From Polyangiaceae bacterium (GTDB taxonomy: Bacteria; Myxococcota_A; Polyangia; Polyangiales; Polyangiaceae): a stretch of DNA of 43,576 nt. The position numbers were made by a program, and so were the translations under genes. The notes under the pieces are model-generated. The model saw nothing but the letters and a program-made list of their open reading frames with translations, did no database searches and was not told the DNA's origin. Below are positions 6,900-15,193 of the stretch, piece after piece. Location: contig JAKLKA010000114.1 of NCBI GenBank assembly GCA_023150915.1, forward strand, positions 1 through 43,576. The letters run 5' to 3'. Every line of letters begins with the position of its first letter. Position 1 is the first letter of the stretch.

Positions 6900-9800
6900 T
6901 TGTGGAAGAAGTTCGTGTGCAACCCTCCACAACAAGTGGAAACGTTGTTTCTCGATGCCGACGGCCGACCAGAGGTGCTCGCGTCTTGGGGCAAGCACCA
7001 CTACTACCTGAACGTCGAGCCGTACTTCGTCGAGCGCTACATCGAGGACTGCAGCAGCATCTTCATCGGCGGTTGCTGGGTTCCGATCAAGATGTGGGAC
7101 CTGGTGGACGGCGGGGGCCCGGCGATCAAGCCGACGCTGAAGATGAACTACCCCCTGAGCACGTCCCCCTTGGTCTACAGCAACGTCGGGGATCTGCGTG
7201 GGCCGGGCACCGCGATTGAGGAGGACTGGGTCACGAAATGCGCCGGCTACAAGTTCGTGTACGAACAGGCGTGCAAGTGTGATCCCGCCGCCGGCGTGAC
7301 CTGTCCGCCGCCGGCCCCTGAGGTCGACTGCTACGCCATGTCGCAGCAGGTTGCCTTCTGCAAGTACCCGCCGAGTGGCGTCGATTTGTGGCCGTTCACG
7401 CCCTCCGGGAGCTGTCGCGACCGGACGGACCCCGGCGGGAAACCCCACCCGTCGAAGTTCATCGGCAACATCAACTTCGTCTACTTCGGCGCGTCGTTTC
7501 TTTCGGGATCGCTCTTCTGCGGCGGGCTCTTCGAAGACGGGTGCGAATCCACGCCGCTTCCCGCCGTGGCCGGCAGGGGCGGGGAGAAGGACCTCGACAC
7601 CGACGGCGACGAAACCCCCAATTTCAGCGACCTGTGTCCTCTGCTCCCCGCGGGCCCGTTCGACCATTCCGATCCCGACGGCGATGGGGTCGGCAAGGAC
7701 TGCGATCCGAACCCCAAGTACCGCGACACTTGGATCGGTGCCGGGTTCCCCGAGTACAACTTGCGCGCTTTCAAGCCAGTCCAGGGCGCGCTCGACGACC
7801 CCAAGCGCCGCGGCTGGCTCGACACGGACCAAGACTCGATCACCAACGGCGCAGACTTCTGTCCGGCAACCGCCGGTGGCACCGCCGACCAGCTCCCGAA
7901 CTGGAACGTCTGGGCGGAGCAGTCAGTGTTCGTCCAAGATCCGAGCAACAGCAGCTACGTCGCGTACCAGGACGACGGCAAGGACCTCTCGCCCTACCGC
8001 CCGAAGCCGAGCGACGCGGGGTTCGTCGAGCGCGGATCGCTCTGCGACCCGTACGAGTCCACTCGGATGTGGCAAGAGCCGGCCTGGGCCGCCCAGGTGC
8101 GAGGCGACGTGTGCATGCCGCTCACGCAGTTCGGCACGCCGACCATCCAGGTGCGCGCGACGCCGCTGCGCGGCGTGAGCTCGAACGATCTGGCCTTCAG
8201 CGGCAAGACGTACAAGGAACGGCTCGAGCTGTCGAAGTCCAAGGGCGCCGCGGTACGCGTCGATCCGCGGCGGTGCGCGTGCTCGGCGTTCGACAAGCCG
8301 GCGGCGGTGCGGGACAAGGTCTGCTTCGACCGGTTTACTGGAGAGTGCCCGCGGCGGTCGCCGTTGCCCATCGAACCGAACGATGTGACGCGGTGGTTCG
8401 CTCACGAGTTTCCGGGTTGCGCGCGCACAGCGTCGGACCTGGCCGGTGGCAGCCGCTGCCTCCCGTTCGCCACCAAGGCGCCCGTCGCCGCGTCGGCGTA
8501 TTGCCCGCCATGGGAGCTGACCGGTTGCCCGAAGGCGCCGGCGGATCTCGTTCCCAAGTCGCACAACCTCGGCTGGGACTGGATGATCGAGCGCGCCAAG
8601 TACCCCGGGCACTTCCGGCCCGAGTGGTTCACGAGCGCGGCGGACGCCTTCGGGAAGGGCTACGCCGAGGCCACAGTGGGCTTCACCTTCGCGTCACGGA
8701 CCTACATCGACGGCGTCGTGCCAGGCACGATCTTTCCGGTGGACAGTGACCTCTTCGCGCCGAGGGCGCAGCCGTTCGCGCGGGCCATGGGCCAGCACGC
8801 CGACGTGAACCCTTGGCTCCGCTCCGACGACCCCTCCAAGTCCGAGAGCAAGCTCTCGGCAGAAGACAAGCTTCGTCGGACCGGGAGTCTGCGCACGTAC
8901 TTCTCGGGGTCCTTCGCGCAACCGGCGGAGCCGCACATCGGGCTGAACAAGTACCGCCCCATCGAGTGCGTGCGCATTTACGAAACGGCACCGGACCAGA
9001 CCATCTGGTACATGCCGTACAAGCCGTGCATCCCCATCGAGACTTGCTACGGCAACTGGAACCACCCGGCCTACGCGCTGCTGTTCAGCATCGCGGATCC
9101 AGCTGCGACGAAGGTGGTCGAGGTTTCGAGCGGTGCGACCCAGGCGGTTCAGGTGGTCATGCCCCAGGGCGGGCTCGCATCGCTGGCGTGCCTGCTCGCG
9201 GATTGCGGGCCGCCCCCTGGCGGTGCGGGGTGGCACATCACGGCCGTCCCCGGCAGCACGGAGCTCGCGGGCTACCCCAAGCTGATCGCGGTGTCGACCA
9301 AGCCTCCTTCTACCCCGGGCTTCGCGGGCGACGCTCTAGGCGAGTCATATTGGGTGCTCGATCCCGTCGCGAGCCAGCAAGGGATCGTTGCGTATTCCAT
9401 CACCATGCAGGGCGCCGCGCCTGCGGGTACTGCCTCGAGCACCGTCTTCCTGGGGTCGGAGGACGGAGCGCACGTCGTGGCGTTTGCGGAGCCGACCGCG
9501 GCTGCCGCTGCGCGGCTCCGTGTGCTCGACTTGAGCGACGGGCGCTGGGCCGAGACGCCGCTCGAAGGGCTGGCGGCGCGAAGCGGCGCATCCTACCTGC
9601 TGAACGAGCACGGCCTGTATCGCGCAGGCGGCGAGGCGGCAGGCTCGCTCACCGGCGAGGTCATCGCCATCGACTGGCGCAGCGGGCACTTCGAGACGCT
9701 GGTGGCTGCGGGGACGCTTCCGGCCCGCAGGCAGCCGGCGCTGGCTTGGGACGCCCAGGGCGTGGGTCTGATCTACGGTGGCGGTGCCAGCGCCGACGGT

Positions 9801-10973
9801 GCGTTCCACAACGACGTCTGGTCGCTGCGGTCGGGGCATGCCGCGGCCACCGTGCTCGTCGGCGACTCTGCCGCGGCGCCGGCGACGCTGAGCGCTCGCT
9901 CGCTGCTGGTCGCCACGGGCGTGACCGGCGAAGCGCTCTGGTGGGATGCACCCACGTACGTCGTCGGAGAGGGGCTCCGGCACGCGCTGCGCAAGGCCGA
10001 TCTCGGAGGGTGGGTGCTGGCGGACGCGCGGAGCAAGGACGCCACGCCGCCCAGTTGTCCTGACGGAACCGCGCCTCGCCTGTGCGCCAGCGGTGCGGAG
10101 TGGTGGCGGACACCCGGAACGCGCTGTGGCAATGGGCCGTGTGCGTTGGGGCGCGCCGAGCAGGCGAGCTCGGCTCTGCTCGCTGGCGTGGGCGCGACCC
10201 ACGTCGCGCTCGAGCACTCGACCCTGTGGATCGCCCGGGGGAGCAAGCTCGAGCGCTGGAGCCTGCTGGAGCCGGGCAACGCCACCCAGCAGGGCACGCT
10301 CGATCTGGGCAGCTCGATCAACGCCATAGCCGTACGCGACGGCACGGCGCTGGTGGCCACGGGAAGCGCGGTCACCCGCGTGGCCATGGTGGACGGCGCT
10401 CTCGGCGCGCTTTCCACTTCGGTTCCCGTTTGTGACACCGAAGGCATTGCCAGCCTCGGAGCCCGCGGCTGGCTGCTCGCGACTGCCGGTGGAGCCGTGC
10501 TCCTCCAGCCCGACGAGTCGGGGGTGCTGGTCGTAGCGAGCGAGGTCGAGCTCCGCGTGGTCGGCGGGAAGTGGGCGGCAACGCCGCCGAAGCAGCCCGC
10601 GAAAGCCTGCTCGAAATCGACGGGGGTGGGCGAAGGCCAACCCGCGAGCGTTGCCTTCGACGGCCGAGACGTCGAGCTGGCGCGCGGCAACGACGTGCTC
10701 CGGCTCCGCTGGGACGACGCGGGTCAGCTCGCCGTGTCGGACGCGGTCAGCGTCACGGGCAAGCTCCTCGCCGTCCGCTCCGCGAGCTCGCGCGCGTACG
10801 TGGTCGGCAAGCACCCACAGCAGAAGACGGATCTCGAAGTGCTCCTGGGCGCCTCGATGACGCTCGGACCCAAGCACGACGTGGCGAGCTGGGTGGAGTC
10901 GGAGCACAGCGGGCTGTACCGGGCACGAGTGCTCCCCGACGGGCGAGTCGAGGTCGCATGGTTGGCGCAGTAG
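6900..10973 (+). CDS. Large protein with thrombospondin type 3-like and Kelch-like parts (main part, after TAG)
   Basis: A 1357-codon frame, in the same frame as the gene ending at 6881 and separated from it only by TAG and six sense codons (EKEDYF). Its first residues complete the beta domain begun upstream (LFLDADGRPEVLASWGKHHY). Thrombospondin type 3-like calcium-binding acidic repeats lie at about residues 231-315 (DTDGDETPNFSDLCP, DPDGDGVGKDCDPNP, DTDQDSITNGADFCP). A cysteine-rich middle follows. The C-terminal third is beta-propeller-like, with a Kelch-type motif near residues 945-975 (LIYGGGASADGAFHNDVWSL). If translated alone, TTG 6900 has a perfect AAGGAGG (6885-6891) 8 bp upstream. 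It is probably a cell-surface or secreted protein. The 3' end overlaps the next gene by 16 bp. Confidence 0.65.
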   Translation: MWKKFVCNPPQQVETLFLDADGRPEVLASWGKHHYYLNVEPYFVERYIEDCSSIFIGGCWVPIKMWDLVDGGGPAIKPTLKMNYPLSTSPLVYSNVGDLRGPGTAIEEDWVTKCAGYKFVYEQACKCDPAAGVTCPPPAPEVDCYAMSQQVAFCKYPPSGVDLWPFTPSGSCRDRTDPGGKPHPSKFIGNINFVYFGASFLSGSLFCGGLFEDGCESTPLPAVAGRGGEKDLDTDGDETPNFSDLCPLLPAGPFDHSDPDGDGVGKDCDPNPKYRDTWIGAGFPEYNLRAFKPVQGALDDPKRRGWLDTDQDSITNGADFCPATAGGTADQLPNWNVWAEQSVFVQDPSNSSYVAYQDDGKDLSPYRPKPSDAGFVERGSLCDPYESTRMWQEPAWAAQVRGDVCMPLTQFGTPTIQVRATPLRGVSSNDLAFSGKTYKERLELSKSKGAAVRVDPRRCACSAFDKPAAVRDKVCFDRFTGECPRRSPLPIEPNDVTRWFAHEFPGCARTASDLAGGSRCLPFATKAPVAASAYCPPWELTGCPKAPADLVPKSHNLGWDWMIERAKYPGHFRPEWFTSAADAFGKGYAEATVGFTFASRTYIDGVVPGTIFPVDSDLFAPRAQPFARAMGQHADVNPWLRSDDPSKSESKLSAEDKLRRTGSLRTYFSGSFAQPAEPHIGLNKYRPIECVRIYETAPDQTIWYMPYKPCIPIETCYGNWNHPAYALLFSIADPAATKVVEVSSGATQAVQVVMPQGGLASLACLLADCGPPPGGAGWHITAVPGSTELAGYPKLIAVSTKPPSTPGFAGDALGESYWVLDPVASQQGIVAYSITMQGAAPAGTASSTVFLGSEDGAHVVAFAEPTAAAAARLRVLDLSDGRWAETPLEGLAARSGASYLLNEHGLYRAGGEAAGSLTGEVIAIDWRSGHFETLVAAGTLPARRQPALAWDAQGVGLIYGGGASADGAFHNDVWSLRSGHAAATVLVGDSAAAPATLSARSLLVATGVTGEALWWDAPTYVVGEGLRHALRKADLGGWVLADARSKDATPPSCPDGTAPRLCASGAEWWRTPGTRCGNGPCALGRAEQASSALLAGVGATHVALEHSTLWIARGSKLERWSLLEPGNATQQGTLDLGSSINAIAVRDGTALVATGSAVTRVAMVDGALGALSTSVPVCDTEGIASLGARGWLLATAGGAVLLQPDESGVLVVASEVELRVVGGKWAATPPKQPAKACSKSTGVGEGQPASVAFDGRDVELARGNDVLRLRWDDAGQLAVSDAVSVTGKLLAVRSASSRAYVVGKHPQQKTDLEVLLGASMTLGPKHDVASWVESEHSGLYRARVLPDGRVEVAWLAQ

Positions 10974-12274
10974 CCGTGTCGCGAAGCCTCGCCACCGCCT
11001 TGATCGCCGTCGGGGCGCTGGTGGCGCTGCGGACCTTCGGGAGCTGCTCGTCGCCGCCCGAGGCGCCCGGCGGCGCCGCGGACGCGGCGGCGGATCAGGG
11101 GACGGACGGGGACGCTGGCGCGCCCGATTCGCCAGCGGACGCCCCCGCCGATCACGCAACGCCGCCGTGGGATCCCGTGTGGCACGAAACCAAGCCGGCG
11201 TCGTTTCAGGTCGTGCCGCCGGGTCCGCGGCGCGGGACTTCATGTGGTCCGCGCTGCAAGGTGATCGCTGAGACCGCGCCCGCTCCCGGCGCCGGGCGCC
11301 GCCCCCGGGCGAACGACGACTGGGCCGTTTTCCAGGTCGTCCCGGGCGGAAGAGTCCACGCGGTTCAGCTCGCCACGGGCACCGAGTACGTGGTCGACGA
11401 CGGCAAGGGATGGCCGGAGGGCGAGGGCGCAGGCGGCGGTCCATCCGTTTCCGGCGGCCACGCGTTCTACGGAGTTACTACGTGGTGGGGCGGGCTGTTG
11501 GTGGTGCGATCACTCACGACTGGCGAGGGCAAAGTCGTCTTTTCCTGGGACGCGCCGGTCGGCCAGACCGGCGCAATCACGACGAGCTTCGCGTTTCCGT
11601 TCCTGTTCTGGGAGTTCGTCGTGCCCAACGCCATCCATCGCTTCGACCTGCGTGATGGAACCACGAAGTCCAGCGCGGGCGGCGGCTGCATCATTCTCGA
11701 AGGGGCGAGCAATGGCCTGGCGACGTGCGCGGGTGAAGGCTTCGTGGATCTCATCGACTTTGATGCCGGCACCACCAAGAAGCTCAGCAAGAGCGCGTAC
11801 GCCGACATCGCGGGGAGCATCTCGCCGGACGGCAAGACGGCGGCCTGGATCGATACGCGAGATCCGGCGGCCAACGGCAAGCACAGCACGTGGCTCGATC
11901 CGTACGGCGGCGAGGTCTACACCAAGGAATTGCTGACGGGTGTGGAAACGCGGGTCACCTGGGATTCCCCGGCGACGCCGACGCTCAAGTCGTTCCCACG
12001 ACTGGCCTCGGGCAGGCTCGTGTGGCGCTCGCGGAGCGGTTTGCCTGTCGAGTCCCCCAGTGATCACTTCGCCTGGCAGCTTCCAACACCGGTGTGGGCC
12101 AGTATCGGCGGGCAGAAGCCGGCGCCGCTCCGCGACCCTCCGGCCTGGATGGAATTCCCTGAGCCCCTCTCGAGCGGAGTCGTGGGGACGCTCGACCAAC
12201 CTGCAGACGGCGGCGCCACCCTCGACTGGTTTCTCGTCCACATCGACTGGCCGCCCGGTGCGGACGGTGGGTGA
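10958..12274 (+). CDS. Beta-propeller lipoprotein, copy 1 of tandem pair
   Basis: 438 residues from ATG 10958, overlapping the previous gene; GTG 10976 is an alternative start. The N-terminal hydrophobic segment ends in FGSC, a plausible lipobox, followed by an Asp/Ala/Pro-rich spacer. The rest shows repeated beta strands of a TolB/WD40-like propeller: DDWAVFQVVPGGRVHAVQ, GSISPDGKTAAWIDTRD and GEVYTKELLTGVETRVTW. Conserved cysteines occur at GSC, SCGPRC and GGGC. The gene at 12341 is a close duplicate. The function is unknown; overlap with the TSP3/Kelch gene suggests they are expressed together. Confidence 0.75.
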   Translation: MVGAVAVSRSLATALIAVGALVALRTFGSCSSPPEAPGGAADAAADQGTDGDAGAPDSPADAPADHATPPWDPVWHETKPASFQVVPPGPRRGTSCGPRCKVIAETAPAPGAGRRPRANDDWAVFQVVPGGRVHAVQLATGTEYVVDDGKGWPEGEGAGGGPSVSGGHAFYGVTTWWGGLLVVRSLTTGEGKVVFSWDAPVGQTGAITTSFAFPFLFWEFVVPNAIHRFDLRDGTTKSSAGGGCIILEGASNGLATCAGEGFVDLIDFDAGTTKKLSKSAYADIAGSISPDGKTAAWIDTRDPAANGKHSTWLDPYGGEVYTKELLTGVETRVTWDSPATPTLKSFPRLASGRLVWRSRSGLPVESPSDHFAWQLPTPVWASIGGQKPAPLRDPPAWMEFPEPLSSGVVGTLDQPADGGATLDWFLVHIDWPPGADGG

Positions 12275-12290
12275 GCTCGTGACCGGGCAA

Positions 12291-12356
12291 AGCGGGCTGT
12301 ATCGGGCACGGGTGCTCCCCGACGGGCGAGTCGAGGTCGCATGGTTGGTGCAGTAG
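12291..12356 (+). pseudogene. 3'-end remnant of the TSP3/Kelch gene carried in a duplication
   Basis: The 66 bp encode SGLYRARVLPDGRVEVAWLV-Q-stop and match the last 66 bp of the large gene (10908-10973) with few changes, at an offset of exactly 1383 bp. This is the same offset as between the two downstream lipoprotein start codons. The piece has no gene of its own, so it marks the left end of the duplicated unit. Confidence 0.85.
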
Positions 12357-13645
12357 CCGTGTCGCGAAGCCTCGCCACCGCCTTGATCGCCGTCGGAGCG
12401 CTGGTGGCGTTGCGGACGTTCGGGAGCTGCTCGTCGCCGCCCGAGGCGCCCAGCGGCGCCGCGGACGCGGCGGCGGATCAGGGGACGGACGGGGACGCTG
12501 GCGCGCCAGATTCGCCAGCGGACGCCCCCGCCGATCACGCAACGCCGCCGTGGGATCCCGTGTGGCACGAGACCAAACCGGCGTCGTTTCAGGTCGTGCC
12601 GGCAGGTCCGCGGCGCGCCAAGGGCTGCGGACCCGCCTGCAAGGTTATCGCGGAGACCGATCCCGAGGGGACCGGCGAGCGCCGCCCACGTGCGAACGAC
12701 GACTGGGCCGTCTTCCAGGTCGTTCCAGGCGGAAGAGTCCACGCGGTTCACCTCGCCACGGGCACCGAGTACGTCGTCGACGACGGCAAGGGATGGCCGG
12801 AGGGTGTCGGCGCGGGCGGGGGGCCATCCGTCTCCAAGGAGCTCATCTTCTACGGCGTCAGCACCTGGTGGGGCGGGATGATGATCCTGCGCTCACTCAC
12901 CACCGGAGAGGCCAAGGTTGTGTGGTCGCGCGAAGGAAACGGAGGAACGATGACGACGTCGTTCTCCGATCCTTACCTGTATTGGGCGCACGGCCCACCT
13001 GAGTTGCTCTACCGGTTCGATTTCCGGAATGGGGCGATCAGATCGGTGCCTGACGGCGGCTGCATCATTCTCGAAGGGGCGAGCAATGGCCTGGCGACAT
13101 GCGCGGGCGAGGGCTTCGTGGACCTCATCGACTTCGACGCGGGCACCGCCAAGAAGCTCAGCAAGAGCGCGTACGCCGACATCGCGGGGAGCATCTCGCC
13201 CGACGGCAAGACGGCGGCCTGGATCGACACGCGAGATCCGGCAGCCAATGGCAAGCACAGCACGTGGCTCGATCCGTACGGCGGCGAGGTCTACACCAAG
13301 GACTTGCTGACGGGTGTGGAAACGCGGGTCACCTGGGATTCGCCCCAGAAGCCGGCCGTCAAGACCTTCCCTCGCTTCGTCGCCGGCCGGCTCGTGTGGC
13401 AGTCATGGGCTGGAATGGATGGCGGGGGTCCGCAGTCCCAGGATCTTTGGCAAACCGCATCCCCCCTGTGGCACACGGTGGACGGGGGCAAGCCGGTCGC
13501 GTTGGCGGGAAGCGACCGCCGTTTCACCTTCCCCCAGCCTGCCACCATCGGAGTGGTTGCAACGCTCTACGAGCTTGCTGACGGGGCTGCCGCCCAGTCC
13601 TCGTTGGTTCTCCTCGACTGGCCGACCGGTGCGGAGGGCGGGTGA
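12341..13645 (+). CDS. Beta-propeller lipoprotein, copy 2 of tandem pair
   Basis: 434 residues from ATG 12341. The first 80 residues are almost identical to copy 1, including the signal segment and FGSC lipobox. A second block (13055-13344, against 11681-11970) has about 14 differences in roughly 290 bp by eye. Between these blocks, and in the last 100 residues, the copies differ strongly (for example SREGNGGTMTTSFSDPYLYW here against SWDAPVGQTGAITTSFAFPF). This pattern suggests duplication followed by divergence with some gene conversion. Predicted fold and location are as for copy 1. The divergent blades may bind different partners. Confidence 0.78.
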   Translation: MVGAVAVSRSLATALIAVGALVALRTFGSCSSPPEAPSGAADAAADQGTDGDAGAPDSPADAPADHATPPWDPVWHETKPASFQVVPAGPRRAKGCGPACKVIAETDPEGTGERRPRANDDWAVFQVVPGGRVHAVHLATGTEYVVDDGKGWPEGVGAGGGPSVSKELIFYGVSTWWGGMMILRSLTTGEAKVVWSREGNGGTMTTSFSDPYLYWAHGPPELLYRFDFRNGAIRSVPDGGCIILEGASNGLATCAGEGFVDLIDFDAGTAKKLSKSAYADIAGSISPDGKTAAWIDTRDPAANGKHSTWLDPYGGEVYTKDLLTGVETRVTWDSPQKPAVKTFPRFVAGRLVWQSWAGMDGGGPQSQDLWQTASPLWHTVDGGKPVALAGSDRRFTFPQPATIGVVATLYELADGAAAQSSLVLLDWPTGAEGG

Positions 13646-13825
13646 GCCGCCAACGGCCCGCAGCCCGCGTGTCGTGTCAGGACTTCCGATCAGGCGCGGG
13701 TCAGGTGCTGTCGAAAAAAGCGCACGTTCGAGCGCCGAGAGGGCGCGGAAATCGTGGCGCGACGGAACGCTTCGTGGGGCTGATCCGCGTCACCGAGCCG
13801 CTGCTTGCGCGCGGCGGGGGACTGA
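13646..13825. other. Gap between convergent genes
   Basis: The 180 bp between the second propeller gene and the disrupted end of the lectin gene hold no gene that I can support. A bidirectional terminator would be expected here, but I saw no strong hairpin with a T run. Confidence 0.5.
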
Positions 13826-14132
13826 TCACCCCTCGGTCAGCGAGACCGCGTCGATGTACCAGCCTGCGCCGTTGCCCACCGGCTTCACGCCCATGAAGTG
13901 GAAGCCCTCCTGGTCTCCCAACCGGCCCAGTCGCGCCAGCGCAGGGTGGCCTTGGTCCAGCTGGCTGGGATCACCGCGGCGAAGCTCGAGATGCTGTCGT
14001 TCTCGGGCACCGTGCTGGTGCATTTGTCCCAGCCCTCGATGTTGCCCAGGCTGTTGAAGCAGTCGTTCAAGATCGTGCCCCACATGCCGGTGTGCCCCGC
14101 CGAGGTGGTGGGCTTGTTCAGCACCACGCCCG
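13826..14132 (-). pseudogene. Frame-disrupted C-terminal tail of the SUEL-lectin lipoprotein
   Basis: Two frames continue the protein of the gene at 14133. The first reads LTGVVLNKPTTSAGHTGMWG, then ILNDCFNSLGNIEGWDKC and ATLRWRDWAGWET (to about 13912). The second reads QEGFHFMGVKPVGN and GAGWYIDAVSLTEG before a stop at 13826. Restoring one C near 14136-14138 (CAGCCCTGA) and one C near 13912 (GAGACCAGG) would join all three pieces into one protein ending at 13826. The tail looks like the end of a beta-sandwich, possibly carbohydrate-binding, domain. Either the gene is decaying or the assembly has two one-base errors. Confidence 0.7.
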
Positions 14133-15176
14133 TCAGGGCTGGCAGAGCTTGTAGGCGGGGTGCGCTGCCAGCGGCTTGCAGGTCAGCCCCCCCGCGCACG
14201 AGCCCGTGCCGCCACACACCGTCTTGTCGGTGTCGCACTGGCTCGTGTGGACACAGGTCATCGAGTCGACCTGGTTGCCGACGAAGGTGGCGCAGCAGCT
14301 CTGGTTGCCCGAGCAGTCCTCGGGGCCGTCGCACTTCACGGTGACTCCGGAGCAAGCAGCCGAGCTGGACTGACAGGCATCGATCGACGCGAGGCAGCAA
14401 TACGACCCGTTCAGGGCGCAGGGCGAGCCGCCGCAGACCACGCTACCCCCGGTCGTGCCTCCGCTGCCGCCCGTCGCGCCGCTGCCTCCCGTGCCTCCGC
14501 TGCCGCCCGTAGCGCCGGTGCCACCGGTAGCGCCGGTGCCACCCGTAGCGCCGGTGCCACCCGTAGCGCCCGTGCCACCCGTAGCGCCGGTGCCACCCGT
14601 AGCGCCGGTGCCACCGGTGCCGACGGCGCACGACCCGCCGCTGCCGCCTGCGCCGCCGGCGCCGCAGGTCGCGACCACGAGCAGGTTCTTGGCGAGCCCG
14701 ACACAGGGGTCGCCGAAGTTGGCGTTGGTGGCGCCCACCGTGCAGCTTGCCTTGCCCAGACAGAAGCACGCGGCCACCGTCTTCGAGCTCGCGGCGTGGC
14801 AGCTTCCGGTCTTGGGATCGGCGCAGCTGCCCGGCGTGCCGTAGCTCGCCAGGCTGACGCCGGTGATCACGGTTCCGCTCGGACAGGTGAGGGTCAGCGA
14901 CGCGTATTCGGCCGCGGTCTGGCAGAGGGTCGCGTCGGTGCCGGCGCTACCCCCGCCCCCGGCACTGCCGCCGCTGCCCGCGCTGCCCCCACTGCCGGCC
15001 GCCCCGCCCGAGCCGCCGCCGCCGCTCGCGCCCGGCCGCACACAGCGCTGGGTGCTGGCGTCGCAGATCCAGCCGTCGGCGCACGGGCAACTCTTGCCGC
15101 CCAGATCCACTGCGTCCACGCTGCAGCCCACCAGCGCGGCGAAGGCGGCGAGGGCGACCGCGCGCAAGGGTGACAT
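14133..15176 (-). CDS. Lipoprotein with SUEL-type (galactose-binding) lectin domain
   Basis: 347 residues from ATG 15176. The signal peptide ends in the lipobox LVGC at residue 18, followed by a small Cys motif (SCPCADGWICDASTQRC) and a Gly/Ser linker. Residues 82-171 match the SUEL/Gal_Lectin pattern: LTLTCPSGTVITGVSLASYG, FCLGKASCTVGATNANFGDP and NLLVVATC. A second linker has six GGTGAT units. The last 100 residues form a Cys-rich domain (YCCLASIDACQSS, DCSGNQSCCATF, VDSMTCVHTSQCD). It is probably a surface protein that binds sugar. The TGA at 14133 follows CQP and is probably a frameshift product, since coding continues downstream. Confidence 0.78.
   Translation of the reverse strand: MSPLRAVALAAFAALVGCSVDAVDLGGKSCPCADGWICDASTQRCVRPGASGGGGSGGAAGSGGSAGSGGSAGGGGSAGTDATLCQTAAEYASLTLTCPSGTVITGVSLASYGTPGSCADPKTGSCHAASSKTVAACFCLGKASCTVGATNANFGDPCVGLAKNLLVVATCGAGGAGGSGGSCAVGTGGTGATGGTGATGGTGATGGTGATGGTGATGGTGATGGSGGTGGSGATGGSGGTTGGSVVCGGSPCALNGSYCCLASIDACQSSSAACSGVTVKCDGPEDCSGNQSCCATFVGNQVDSMTCVHTSQCDTDKTVCGGTGSCAGGLTCKPLAAHPAYKLCQP
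14509..14616. repeat. 18-bp tandem repeat in lectin lipoprotein (6 units)
   Basis: Six end-to-end copies of gtagcgccggtgccaccc, with one or two changes, encode GGTGAT on the minus strand. The unit length keeps the frame when copy number changes. Confidence 0.9.
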
Positions 15177-15193
15177 GGGCGCAGTCTAGCGCA

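Larger units (their letters stand above)
10908..13645 (+). repeat. Tandem duplication of about 1.38 kb
   Basis: The unit 10908-12290 is repeated from 12291 to 13645. It includes the last 66 bp of the TSP3/Kelch gene plus the whole lipoprotein gene. The two units are co-linear, with small length differences inside the divergent blocks (offset 1383 bp at the start, 1374 bp at 11681/13055). Confidence 0.85.

Noticed and set aside
13646-13896. A plus-strand frame after the second propeller gene
   Set aside because: Arg/Pro/Ser-rich, no domain, no ribosome-binding site; it runs into antisense of the lectin tail.
14509-14616. Possible CRISPR or iteron repeats
   Set aside because: The 18-bp units have no spacers and lie in frame inside a coding sequence.
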